From Rapana venosa (taxonomy: Eukaryota; Mollusca; Gastropoda; Neogastropoda; Muricidae), in contig CM054154.1 in assembly GCA_028751875.1 (NCBI GenBank), forward strand, positions 56,175,679 to 56,239,678: a DNA stretch of 64,000 nucleotides, in the 5' to 3' direction. A program made the translations under genes and the position numbers. Positions 32,755 to 44,088 of the stretch are shown here, piece after piece. Every line of letters begins with the position of its first letter. Position 1 is the stretch's first letter. Below the pieces are notes generated by a model that saw nothing but the letters and a program-made list of their open reading frames with translations, was not told the DNA's origin and did no database searches.

Positions 32755-33254
32755 NNNNNNNNNNNNNNNNNNNNNNNNNNNNNNNNNNNNNNNNNNNNNN
32801 NNNNNNNNNNNNNNNNNNNNNNNNNNNNNNNNNNNNNNNNNNNNNNNNNNNNNNNNNNNNNNNNNNNNNNNNNNNNNNNNNNNNNNNNNNNNNNNNNNNN
32901 NNNNNNNNNNNNNNNNNNNNNNNNNNNNNNNNNNNNNNNNNNNNNNNNNNNNNNNNNNNNNNNNNNNNNNNNNNNNNNNNNNNNNNNNNNNNNNNNNNNN
33001 NNNNNNNNNNNNNNNNNNNNNNNNNNNNNNNNNNNNNNNNNNNNNNNNNNNNNNNNNNNNNNNNNNNNNNNNNNNNNNNNNNNNNNNNNNNNNNNNNNNN
33101 NNNNNNNNNNNNNNNNNNNNNNNNNNNNNNNNNNNNNNNNNNNNNNNNNNNNNNNNNNNNNNNNNNNNNNNNNNNNNNNNNNNNNNNNNNNNNNNNNNNN
33201 NNNNNNNNNNNNNNNNNNNNNNNNNNNNNNNNNNNNNNNNNNNNNNNNNNNNNN
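32755..33254. other. Assembly gap of 500 N
   Basis: A round 500-N run, so a scaffolding gap whose true length is unknown. Any next zinc-finger exon may be inside it. Confidence 0.99.
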
Positions 33255-34215
33255 GGGTGTGAATACAGACAGGGGACTGGTGGGGGGTTGAAACAGACAT
33301 GGGACCTGGCTGTGTGTGTGTGTGTGTGAATGACAGACATGGGGACTGGTGGTGTGTGAATGACAGACATGGGGACCTGGCTGTGTGTGTGTGTGTGTGA
33401 ATGACAGACTGGGGACCTGGCTGTGTGTGTGTGTGTGTGAATGACAGACATGGGGACCTGGCTGTGTGTGTGTGTGTGTGTGAATGACAGACATGGGGAC
33501 TGGTGGTTGTGTGTGTGAATGACAGACATGGGGACCTGGTGGTGTGTGTGTGAATGACAGACATGGGGACCTGGCTGTGTGTGTGTGAATGACAGACATG
33601 GGGACCTGGCTGTGTGTGTGTGTGTGTTTGTGTGAATGACAGACATGGGGACCTGGCTGTGTGTGTGAATGACAGACATGGGGACCTGGTGGTATGTGTG
33701 TGTGTGTAAATGACAGACATGGGGACTTGGTGGTGTGTGTGTGTGTGTGTGTGTGAATGACAGACATGGGGACTTGGTGGTGTGTGTGTGAATGACAGAC
33801 ATGGGGACTGGTGGTTGTGTGTGTGTGTGTGTGTGTGTGAATGACAGACATGGGGACTTGGTGGTGTGTGTTGAATGACAGACATGGGGACTGGCTGTGT
33901 GTGTGTGAATGACAGACATGGGGACCTGGCTGTGTGTGTGTGAATGACAGACATGGGGACCTGGCTGTGTGTGTGTGTTGTGTGTGTGAATGACAGACAT
34001 GGGGACCTGGCTGTTGTGTGTGTGAATGACAGACATGGGGACCTGGCTGTGTGTGTGTGTGTGTGTGTGAATGACAGACATGGGGACCTGGCTGTGTGTG
34101 TGTGAATGACAGACATGGGGACCTGGTGGTGTGTGTGGGAATGACAGACATGGGGACCTGGCTGTGTGTTGTGAATGACAGACATGGGGACCTGGTGGTG
34201 TGTGTGTGTGTGTGA
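33255..34215. repeat. Minisatellite T7
   Basis: About 24 units of GAATGACAGACATGGGGACC followed by TGGCTG or TGGTGG and a GT tract of variable length (unit about 33-50 bp). The left end lies in the gap. Confidence 0.95.
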
Positions 34216-34329
34216 GTAAAGAAAGGATAGTAAACCTGGTCCATTGGTGGGTTGTATGTTTTTGTTGTTGCATTAAATTCATGTCCCAGTGGAGATTTCA
34301 GATTTAGGGATTTGTATGTGGGCCTGGTT

Positions 34330-36295
34330 CTGTGGTTGTATACATCATGTACGTGGATATTGCAGATCTGGTTCAGTGGCTGTATGTGGATGCGTATCTG
34401 GTTCAGTGGCTGTATGTGATTGCGTATCTGGTTCAGTGGCTGTATGTGGATGATCTGGTACAGCAGCTGTATGTGGATGATGTGGTTCAGTGGATGATGT
34501 GGTTCAGTGGATGATGTGGTTCAGTGGCTGCATGTGGTTCAGTGGCTGCATGTGGATGATGTGGTTCAGTGGCTGCATGTGGATGATGTGGTTCAGTGGA
34601 TGCATGTGGATGGTGTGGTTCAGTGGCTGCATGTGGATGATGTGGTTCAGTGGATGCATGTGGATGGTATGGTTCAGTGGCTGCATGTGGATGATGTGGT
34701 TCAGTGGATGATGTGGTTCAGTGGATGATGTGGTTCAGTGGCTGTATGTGGATGATGTGGTTCAGTGGATGGTGTGGTTCAGTGGATGATGTGGTTCAGT
34801 GGCTGTATGTGGATGATGTGGTTCAGTGGCTGCATGTGGTTCAGTGGCTGCATGTGGATGATGTGGTTCAGTGGATGATGTGGTTCGGTGGCTGTATGTG
34901 GATGATGTGGTTCAGTGGATGGTGTGGTTCAGTGGATGATGTGGTTCAGTGGCTGCATGTGGATGATGTGGTTCAGTGGCCGCATGTGGATGATGTGGTT
35001 CAGTGGCTGCATGTGGATGATGTGGTTCAGTGGATGATGTGGTTCAGTGGATGATGTGGTTCAGTGGCTGTATGTGGATGATGTGGTTCAGTGGATGGTG
35101 TGGTTCAGTGGATGGTGTGGTTCAGTGGATGGTGTGGTTCAGTGGCTGTATGTGGATGATGTGGTTCAGTGGTTGCATATGGATGATGTGGTTCAGTGGC
35201 TGTATGTGGATGATGTGGTTCAGTGGCTGTATGTGGATGATGTGGTTCAGTGGCTGTATGTGGATGATGTGGCTCGGTGGCTGTATGTGGATGATGTGGT
35301 TCAGTGGCTGTATGTGGATGATGTGGTTCAGTGGCTGTATGTGGATGATGTGGTTCAGTGGCTGTATGTGGTTCAGTGGATGATGTGGTTCAGTGGCTGT
35401 ATGTGGATGATGTGTTCAGTGGCTGTATGTGGCTGATGTTGTTCAGTGGTTGCATGTGGATGATGTGGTTCAGTGGTTGCATGTGGATGATGTGGTTCAG
35501 TGGCTGTATGTGGATGATGTGGTTCAGTGGCTGTATGTGGTTCAGTGGATGATGTGGTTCAGTGGCTGTATGTGGATGATGTGGTTCAGTGGTTGCATGT
35601 GGATGATGTGGTTCAGTGGCTGCATGTGGATGATGTGGTTCAGTGGCTGCATGTGGATGATCTGGTTCAGCAGCTGTATGTGGATGATCTGGTTCAGTGG
35701 CTGTATGTGGATGATGTGGTTCAGTGGATGATGTGGTTCAGTAGATGATGTGGTTCAGTGGATGATGTGGTTCAGTGGCTGTATGTGGATGATGTGGTTC
35801 AGTGGTTGCATGTGGATGATGTGGTTCAGTGGTTGCATGTGGATGATCTGGTTCAGCAGCTGTATGTGGTTCAGTGGCTGTATGTGGATGATGTGGTTCA
35901 GTGGATGTGGATGATGTGGTTCAGTGGCTGTATGTGGATGATGTGGTTCAGGGGATGATGTGGTTCAGTGGCTGTATGTGGTTCAGTGGCTGTATGTGGA
36001 TGATGTGGTTCAGTGGATGATGTGGTTCAGTGGCTGTAGTGGTTCAGTGGCTGTATGTGGATGATGTGGTTCAGTGGATGATGTGGTTCAGTGGATGATG
36101 TGGTTCAGTGGCTGTATGTGGATGATGTGGTTCAGTGGATGTGGATGATGTGGTTCAGTGGCTGTATGTGGATGATGTGGTTCAGTGGCTGTATGTGGAT
36201 GATGTGGTTCAGTGGATGATGTGGTTCAGTGGCTGTATGTGGATGATGTGGTTCAGTGGCTGCATGTGGATGGTATGGTTCAGTGGTTTTAATAA
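34330..36295. repeat. Minisatellite T8, 17/27-bp composite
   Basis: Two interleaved units: the 17-mer GATGATGTGGTTCAGTG and a 27-mer made of it plus GCTGTATGTG. About 90 modules with irregular alternation. Diverged modules continue on the right to about 36940, beyond an S1 SINE. Confidence 0.95.
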
Positions 36296-36442
36296 AACTT
36301 TTATTATGGATGGCATGTATCTGGTTCAGTGGTTTTATTATGATGGAACGGGTTCTGTTGTGTGCATATGGAAACACAATTTTGTTCTGTGGGTGATGTG
36401 GATCTGGTTCAGTGGCTGTATGTGGACCCTTTTTAGTGTTTT

Positions 36443-36737
36443 AAATTTTTTAAATTCTTTTATATCGAGGATAATGGAATAAGCAGTCATGTGCTTTTTT
36501 ACATCCAGTCCCTGTGTGTATGCGGTTTTGTCATTTCTGTTATCTGTCGTGTGCGCAAGATGTTCTGCGTGCGTTCACACATGGGGCCTCGGTTTATAGT
36601 CTCATCTGAAAGACTTTTGGGGAGAGTGGAGTCTGCACTGATGTTAACTCCAGAGGAAAATATCCCCTTGAACGGGAATATCCCGTGTCGTCAGATTGCG
36701 AGCGCATTGTTCTGACCACTAGGCAATCCCGTCCCCC
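36443..36737 (-). mobile_element. S1 SINE, full length, inside the fringe of T8
   Basis: On the minus strand the head is GGGGGACGGGATTGCCTAGT (36737 down) with a box B-like TTCCCGTTCAAGG. Then come the body and tail to the TTTTATATC word. T8-like words (TGTGGATCTGGTTCAGTGG) flank it on both sides. CCCTTTTTAG and CCCCTTTAG at the borders could be a decayed target duplication. Confidence 0.85.
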
Positions 36738-37124
36738 TTTAGATGTGGTATGTGGATCTGGTTCAGTGGATAAGGACTGGGTTCAGTGGTTGTATGTGGA
36801 TGATGTGGGCCTGGTTCAGCAGATTCTGTGAACCTGGTTTTCAGTGGTTATAAATAATGTGTGGATGATGCAGATGTGGTTCAGCGGTTGTAATCTAATT
36901 CAGTGGTTATGAACACATGTGGATGATGTGGTCTGGGTTTGGTGTGGATGGCTAGAGACTGCACACACGAAGTATACATGTGTGTACACATGTGCTGAAA
37001 GGGACAATGACCTGTTGAACACCGCTTCTTCCTTGACATACTTTATTTCAAATGTGAAAAATGTCAAGAAAAAAAAGTAATGCTGTGCTAATTCAAATGA
37101 CAGATTTGGAGTCTGTGTTGAGGT

Positions 37125-37180
<56 letters not shown>

Positions 37181-37290
37181 CCCTCTCTCTTTCTCTCTTT
37201 TCTCTCTCTCTCTCTCCCCTCTCTCTCTCTCTCTCTCTTCTATATTATATATAGAGAGAGAGGGGAGAGAGAGAGAGAGAGAGAGCTTTT
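37125..37290. repeat. TC tract folding onto a GA tract
   Basis: (TC)n of about 110 bp with CCCC interruptions, a TATATTATATATA centre (37241-37253), then GA repeat with a mirrored GGGG. The two arms around 37205-37285 are inverted repeats. Confidence 0.85.
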
Positions 37291-37314
37291 CCCTCAGGAG
37301 TTCAGATGCAACAG

Positions 37315-37540
37315 TCTTCACTCTCCTGAGAGTCTTTCAGATGACACTTGAAGTTCCGTGTGTGGACACATGCAGAGACCATCTTGAGCACATGTTAAAA
37401 TCTCATCCACCTCCTTTTTTTTCTTAAGAAGGGTATGCCAGCTGTGGCTGATAGTATGGGTGGTACAAACATATCCAGCATGTATCCTGTGACCATTCAA
37501 GTAGCTGCATTGCAACCTCAGAGATGATAGTAAAACCAGC
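37315..37540 (+). mobile_element. Decayed S1 and S2 SINE pieces
   Basis: 37315-37440 matches S1 (CTGAGAGTCTTTCAGATGA, then ATCTTGAGCACATGTTAAAA). 37440-37540 matches the S2 3' part (CATATCCAGCATGTATCCTG). Confidence 0.5.
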
Positions 37541-37559
37541 ACTGACACGCTCTTCTTAA

Positions 37560-37725
37560 AAACGTGTTATCTGTCGCATGAAATGGCCTAGTCTGCATAC
37601 TCTTCCGAAAGGTGGACCAGGTTTTTAAAAATGTGCGCAAGATTTTTTTCTGTGTGCATTGCACCCAGGGTCCCAGTTTATAGTGTCATCCAGGAACTTG
37701 GACATTCACTTCAATGTTGTGGCCC
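37560..37725 (-). mobile_element. S1 SINE, partial
   Basis: Plus-strand words TATCTGTCGCATGAAATGGCC, CTCTTCCGAAAGGTGGACC, GTGCGCAAGATTTTTTTCTG and TTTATAGTGTCATCC. Both ends decayed. Confidence 0.6.
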
Positions 37726-38271
37726 AAGTGGGAAGACAGGGCCGGGCTGAGACTGGAACCCCAGAAGCTGGCAGTTTCTTTGTGAGGCGGGTTTGGAGTC
37801 TTGGCTAACCCTCCTGCCTTCTGGGGGTCAGCGAGTGGACGTGGCTGGCCCACAGGGGTTTTTGGGTGGGAGGGAGGGGGAGATGGGACTGACAAAGAAG
37901 GAGAATAATCCCCCAGTTTGCAAGAAAATAAAATGATATGAATGTTATGTGCATCTTTTATTTTTAAAAAAGGGGGTGGACATTGTGTTGATGCAATAAA
38001 CCACTCTGTATTTTTCCCCATGTTCATTCTGTATCACTGTTTAGTTTTTTTCTTACAGAATTGACAGCAAAATGTTCATGAACTGTTTTTGTCGTGATGT
38101 GTGGGCCAGGAATTGACTGTGACTTGTAACTTGATTTTTTTCTTTAGCTGACTTTTTCATTCATTGTGTCTTGGGCAGGTTAGACATGGTGGAGCCCAAC
38201 CTTCTACAGGGTGCATGCTGGGTATACATGTGTCATCTGTACCTTGAGCCATTGCTGGAATTCTCTTTATT
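37726..38271. other. Unassigned sequence
   Basis: No gene or clear repeat. A GGGAGGGAGGGGGAG run lies at 37868-37882. Confidence 0.4.
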
Positions 38272-38428
38272 TTATTTTATTCTTTTATATTGAGGATAAT
38301 GGAATAAGCACTTATGTGCTTTTTTACATCCATTCTCTGTGTGCATGCGGTATTGTAAATTATCATCTGTTCCCACTGGCACACAATGGCCTTCTTGTAC
38401 TGAAGGTGAATGGGGTTTTCATGTACAT
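38272..38428 (-). mobile_element. S1 SINE, partial
   Basis: TTTTATATTGAGGATAATGG, GCACTTATGTGCTTTTTTAC, TGCATGCGGTATTGTAAATT and GGCACACAATGGCC. Head missing; directly followed by an S2 head. Confidence 0.75.
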
Positions 38429-38430
38429 TT

Positions 38431-38720
38431 GATGGACGCCATAGCCAAGTGGTTAAGACCATTCAACCTCAATACCATGGGGCCATGAAGTTGTGGGTTC
38501 AAATCTTAGCGGTGTAAGGGAGGGTATTTTTGTGATCTCCCAGGTCAACTTCAAGTGCAGACCTGCCAGTGCCTTCGTGTATATACACAGAAGAAGATTT
38601 AAGTATGCAGGTTTTAAAAAAACCTGTTCATCATGTCGGGTTTGGTGGGCTATGGAAAGATGACATACAAAATGCAGCTGCCTTCATGGTGGCAAAGACG
38701 CGGCACATACAGGGAACATC
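38431..38720 (+). mobile_element. S2 SINE with intact tRNA-like head
   Basis: GCCATAGCCAAGTGGTTAAG (box A-like) and GTTGTGGGTTCAAATCTTAG (box B-like) in tRNA order, about 50 nt apart. Then the S2 body to ATGCAGCTGCCTTCATGGTG. This copy lacks the T4 expansion and shows the ancestral layout. Confidence 0.8.
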
Positions 38721-38926
38721 TCTCCAGTGGTGAACCTTGGAGCTGAGGAAAACCCCAGAAAGCACATTGACGCAGGGGACCGTGGCTTTCAGCCTGTCCC
38801 GATCACTTTCAGGGCAGTGGAGTCAGTACCAGTCTTACTGCCTGGATGGGTCTTCTTGGAACAGAGCCTCAGCAGCAGAGACTGGAACTGGAACCCCCGC
38901 TTGTTGAGTTAGATGCTCTAACAGAG

Positions 38927-39190
38927 GGTGGGTGGGATGGCTTAAATGGTTAGAGCGTTGAGCTTATGGTCTGACAGACTGGGTTTGAGCCACCACCGAG
39001 GCACCGTTCAGCTTCCCTGGAGCGAATATCAGTACTGACTACACTCCCAGAATGTCCTTCGGATGAGTCTATAAACTGTGGGCCTGTGTGGGAACGCATG
39101 CAGAACATCTTTTGCACATTTAAAACCCTCTCCATCTTTTGGAAGAAAAGGCCATTGCGTGGTGAAAGGAATGGATGACAGACTTTGAGA
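38927..39190 (+). mobile_element. S1 SINE with readable head
   Basis: GGATGGCTTAAATGGTTAGAG (box A-like), GACTGGGTTTGAGCC (box B-like), then CAGTACTGACTACACTCCCA, TCCTTCGGATGAGTCTATAA and GGCCATTGCGTGG. Confidence 0.75.
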
Positions 39191-39259
39191 AAGGCTGGGT
39201 GTTGTGTTTAGACATGTGTCCTCCTCCTCCAGTACCTCACAGCGGCCTGCCTTCCTGGG

Positions 39260-39930
39260 GGGGAGAAAGGGTGGGACATGCCCTGCAAAAAGCACACCCC
39301 TGGGGGGCAGAAAGGATGGCACATGCCGTGCAAAAAGCACACCACTGGGGGGCAGAAAGGATGGCACATGCCGTGCAAAAGCACACCATGGGGGGGAGAA
39401 AGGATGGCACATGCCCTGCAAAAAGCACGCCACTGGGGGGGGGGAGGAAAGGATGGCACATGCCGTGCAAAAAGCACACCATGGGGGGGGGCAGAAAGGA
39501 TGGCAATGCCGTGCAAAAAGCCACCCCTGGGGGCAAAAGGATGGCACATGCGTGCAAAAAGCACGCCACTGGGGGGCAGAAAGGATGGCACATGCCGTGC
39601 AAAAAAAACACGCCACTGGGGGCAGAAAGGATGGCACATCCGTGCAAAAAGCACGCCACTGGGGGGCAGAAAGGATGGCACATGCCGTGCAAAAAGCACG
39701 CCACTGGGGGGCAAAAAGGATGGCACATGCCGTGCAAAAAGCACGCACTGGGGGCGAAAGGATGGCACATGCCGTGCAAAAAGCACGCCACTGGGGGGCA
39801 GAAAGGATGGCACATGCCGTGCAAAAAGCACGCCACTGGGGGGCAGAAAGGATGGCACATGCCGTGCAAAAAGCACGCCACTGGGGGGCAGAAAGGATGG
39901 CACATGCCGTGCAAAAAGCACACCACTGGG
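39260..39930. repeat. Minisatellite T9, about 44-bp unit
   Basis: About 15 units containing GGATGGCACATGCCGTGCAA and a G-run of 4-9. Indels in the G and A runs scramble the frame, and all frames on both strands stay open, so none is evidence of coding. Confidence 0.95.
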
Positions 39931-41218
39931 GAAACGGGGAGCTCTTGGCAAGGAACAGGGGGAAAGGGGGAGGGAGGGAGGGGGGCTGTAATTCTTGGCT
40001 TATGTCAAGTAAAAGTCAAGTCAAGGGTTGTGGATCTGTTTCCTTTGGGGTTTCATCTGTGCTGAAGTCATATTGATCTTGAATTTTATCACTTGTTTTC
40101 AATGTGAATTTTGGGGTGTGTTATCAGTTATTAGTTCTGTGTCAATAAGTTCAATTTGTTCACATTTCCAGGAATTTCAGTTCTCTTCGACATAGTTTCC
40201 TCCCCCCCCCCCCCCCAAACCACCCCCCCCCCCCCCGCCAAATTTCCAGATATCTATTTTGTCAGAGATGTTTGTCCGGAAAGATTTTGATTTCCCCCAG
40301 GCATTTCATCAGTTTCTCATGTTCTGGAACTTTGTGGTATGACTACCTTTAGACATCAGTTTGTTCAACGAGAATCGTCAGTGTAAAATGTGAATGTTGA
40401 TAGACAGTAGTAAAGTACTGTAAATAATAAACAGTCTATCATATGAATGGAGAGAGAAAGTCTGAGAGGGAAGAGAGGAAAATAAATCATGAGTTCACTG
40501 CATTGTTTTGGGATTGAGGAATACAAGGTAAACTACTAGATTCTGCACTCACACACACCACACAACACACACACACACAGGCACGCACGCACGCAAAACA
40601 CACACACACGCACACACACACACACACACAACATATATTTTATATATTATATATTATAATATATATATATATATATATGTATCTATTATACACACTGGCC
40701 ATGGCAAAAAAGCTTTGTCAGTTATTGATGTCAGCTTAGCCAAGTGTCAAGGCCTACATTAAGGCATTGTTATGTTGTAAAATGTAATGTTAAGATTGCC
40801 TTCAGTCATTACAAACTCTGAACATAAACAATCTGCACTCTCCTTTAAGACGAAAACATCTTCTGAGTTGGAGTGTGTCAACCTTTGTGGCAAGTTACTT
40901 GAAAACAGAATGTACAGGCAAACTTCTCTGCAGTGTGCGATCTTCAATCTCCAGTGATTCCCAGGTGGGTTGAGGTGAGTCAGAGTGCCGTTCTGGGTGA
41001 TAGACCCCCAGGGGTTCAGCCAAATTAATGTATATCAAGTCAAATTTCAAGTCAAGCCAAAATTTTATTTCCAGATGGTACATTGAATAAGCTATGCATT
41101 TCCTTTTTTTTTCATCTGTGTGTGTGTGTGTATGCATGTGTGGGTTGTGAGCTAGCAGAGAGTGAGTTGGTGTTGATCTCAGCACAAGAGTGGGGAGAAG
41201 GGACTTGTGCTTACACTG
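39931..41218. other. Unassigned AT-rich DNA with simple repeats
   Basis: C-runs with quadruplex/i-motif potential (40201-40238), CA (40550-40630), TA (40633-40678), and a LINE tail-like end with TTGAC words in minus orientation (41035-41095). A minus-strand frame across 40895-41090 (GVYHPERHSDSPQPTWESLE) has no recognised similarity. Confidence 0.45.
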
Positions 41219-41318
41219 ATAATAATAACAATAATAATAATATAATAATAATAATAATAATGTATTGAATTTATATAGCACTGAATCTTGTAAAGCAACA
41301 AATCAAAGCGATCACTGT
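41219..41318 (+). repeat. AAT-tract module M, copy 4
   Basis: (AAT)n, GTATTGAATTTATATAGCAC, TGTAAAGCAACAAATCAAAG. Confidence 0.75.
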
Positions 41319-41392
41319 CAGACTAGGTGAGAAGTTGGCATGCCTGGCAGTTTTCAAGTACCTCACCATACAGGCAGCCATACTCTGACTTC

Positions 41393-41606
41393 AGAAGATT
41401 TGTTCTTCTTTAACGAAGGAGAGGACAGGTAGTTATGCCAAGAGCTTGCCATGGATGAAGACAGTGATTTGTTCTTCTTTAACGAAGGAGAGGACAGGTT
41501 GTTATGCCAAGAGCTTGCCATGGATGAAGACAGTGATTTGTTCTTCTTTAACGAAGGAGAGGACAGGTAGTTATGCCAAGAGCTTGCCATGGATGAAGAC
41601 AGTCTC
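41393..41606. repeat. Three-copy 71-bp tandem repeat
   Basis: Three near-identical units containing TTTGTTCTTCTTTAACGAAG and CAAGAGCTTGCCATGGATGA. Confidence 0.92.
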
Positions 41607-42429
41607 AACACAACATGTCACAGCATAACACTAACAGTGTGGACACTTTATCAACAACCAGAACTGACAAAGTTTTGACCTGGGCCAGCATGAAACTCGT
41701 TACACTCATCCCCCACCCCCACACCCCCCACTCACGCTTCCATGATATTGCAGATATGATGATGGTGATGATGACATTATTATCGTTGTTGTTTTTTTAA
41801 AAAAATAATATTATAATATTGCAGATGTGTGTAGCGTGATTGGACATTTCTGCACATTCTGACATGTTGAAAAACAAACAAACCCAAAACAGAGAATGAA
41901 ATATAACAGAATTTCTTGTTAAAGAAAGAAGGAAAAGAAGTTTGTGTCTGAAAGTATTCTTTTGTGTTTTATGGACCGTTTATTGGTCGATGCATTTTTT
42001 AGACTGTGTAAAATGAAATGGAGTGGTGCACATGTTGAGATGCTTGTAGCTCATTCATCATTGTTGTTTGTTGTTGTTGTGGTTGTTGTGCACTTGGGCA
42101 AAAACCCGTATTCCTTAGGAAGACGTGGTGGTTGGTTTGTGTGTTTATAAAGTAGACTGTGAATTGTTGCGTGTGCACCAGTATGGGTTTTTCATTGTGG
42201 CATTTCTCCCTCACTTTTTTGTGTACGACTTGCTGGCATTGCCAGTTTTGCGTCATATTTACATTTAGTATAAAACAAAACCTCGTTTTACTGCCCTCAT
42301 CAAAATTTTTCATCATGTCATTAGTTTTTCCAATTTTTCTTAACAGAATAACTGAGTGAGTCCTGTATGCTGTGATATGGATTTATTATGGAAATTAAAA
42401 GCCCATTTTGTAATTACAAGTGGTCTTGA
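41607..42429. other. Unassigned AT-rich sequence
   Basis: No gene or recognised repeat apart from short GTT (42061-42090) and ATG repeats. No supported coding sequence. Confidence 0.4.
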
Positions 42430-43523
42430 AGTGAAAGTGGGATGGATGGATCGTTTGAAGACTGGGAGAGATGGTGAGTGTGTTTGGCGTGTGAAGAATG
42501 ACGAGAGATGGTGATGTGAAGAATGAAAGACTGAGGAAGATGGTGAGTGTGTTGGCGTGTAAAGAATGACGAGAGATGGTGATTGTGTTTGGAGTGTGAA
42601 GAAAAGAAGAGAGGAATGGTGAGTGTGTTTGGAGTGTGAAGAATGAAGACTGGGAGAGTGGTGAGTGTGTTTGGGGTGTGAAGACTGAGGAGAGATGATG
42701 AGTGTTTTGGGGTGTGAAGATGAAGAGAGGGTGAGTGTGTTTGGGTGTAAGAATAAAGACTGAAGAGAGATGGTGAGTGTGTTTGGAGTGTGAAGAATGA
42801 AGACTGAGGAGAGATGGTGAGTGTGTTTGGAGTGTGAAGAATAAAGACTGAAGAGAGATGGTGAGTGTGTTTGGAGTGTGAAGAATGAAGGCTGAGGAGA
42901 GATGGTGAGTGTGTTTGGCGTGCGAAGACTGAGGAGAGATGGTGAGAGTGTGTTTGGCGTGTGAAGAATGAAGAGAGATGTGAGTGTTTGGCGCGTGAAG
43001 AATGAAGAGAGATGGTGATTGTGTTGGCGCGTGAAGAATGAAGACTGAGGAGAGATGGTGAGTGTGTTTGGAGTGTGAAGAATCATTGAGGAGAGATGGT
43101 GGGTGTGTTTGGCGTGTGAAGAATGAAGAGAGATGGTGAGTGTGTTTGGAGTGTGAAGATGAGGAGAGATTGTGAGTGTTTGGCGTGTGAAGAATGAAGA
43201 GAGATGTGAGTGTGTTTGGCGTGTGAATAATGAAGACTGAGGAGAGATGGTGAGTGTGTTTGGAGTGTGGAGACTGAGGAGAGATGGTGGAGTGTGTTTG
43301 GAGGTGAAGACTGAGGAGAGATGGTGAGTGTTTGGCGTGTGAAGAATGAAGAGAGATGGTGAGTGTTTGGCGCGTGAAGAATGAAGAGAGATGGTGATTG
43401 TGTTTGGCGCGTGAAGAATGAAGACTGAGGAGAGATGGTGAGTGTGTTTGGAGTGTGAAGAATCATTGAGGAGAGATGGTGGGTGTGTTTGGCGTGTGAA
43501 GAATGAAGAGAGATGGTGAGTGT
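42430..43523. repeat. Minisatellite T11, left block
   Basis: Units of about 30-44 bp around GGTGAGTGTGTTTGGCGTGT plus GAAGAATGAAGACTGAGGAG, in long and short forms. A higher-order repeat is visible: about 42955-43120 reappears at about 43365-43520. Confidence 0.93.
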
Positions 43524-43773
43524 TGTAGAGTTGTCATTCACCCGAACACAACCACTACTAACACAGCTCGTGTGTTTCAATCGGTTATTATTTGTGGCTC
43601 TTCAGTCTGGAACTCAAAAAGATCGTCCGTTGTCTTGTTATTGTCTACTGCGCATGCCCTGTGTATCAATTGCTAGGCAACGTCACGAAATTATTAACAA
43701 CGAGGCTTTATAAATCTAAAACGTCTTTTCATGGAAATGAAACTAGAATGGATAATTGATGTACGACATTACA
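43524..43773 (-). repeat. 3' LTR
   Basis: 250 bp, plus strand starts TGTAGAGTTG and ends CGACATTACA. Confidence 0.95.
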
Positions 43774-43788
43774 ACCCTCCCCACCTTG
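43774..43788 (-). promoter_or_regulatory. Polypurine tract
   Basis: On the minus strand AAGGTGGGGAGGGT abuts the 3' LTR, the expected plus-strand primer position. Confidence 0.8.
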
Positions 43789-44088
43789 AAAGAAAACTTC
43801 ATGACTAGAATTGTTAAGAACCTGTGGCACATGGAATTAATATAGAAATACTTTAACATAAAACCAATAACAGAATTGTGCACTTTTCCTAACAATCTGT
43901 TCAACATTCTTTCTTTGAAAACAGAAATCTAGACTATTTTGTAATATAGTCTTTCAGGTATTGTGGGCTGATGCAAGTTCTTCTGGACCGTCGCACTGGC
44001 TCTGGGCTGGTACTGGGCAGAAGAGCTTCTTCGTTGACTTCAGGGTTTGGAGATGGATCTGGCTGAAGAATCTTCTTCTCTCCTTTCA

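Noticed and set aside
32579..34282. Long frames crossing the gap
   Set aside because: They contain the 500 N and the T7 repeat.
38431..38515. Functional tRNA gene
   Set aside because: The tRNA-like head lacks a convincing cloverleaf and continues into a SINE body; the same applies to heads at 36737, 38927 and 3990.
39175..40065. Overlapping frames of 230-296 codons on both strands
   Set aside because: Minisatellite T9 is open in all frames; homopolymer indels switch frames freely.
40895..41281. Minus-strand 128-codon frame
   Set aside because: Runs through AAT and CA repeats; the remaining part has no similarity I recognise.
43083..43523. Gene disrupted by the LTR element
   Set aside because: The frame is minisatellite; the element landed in repeat, not in a gene.
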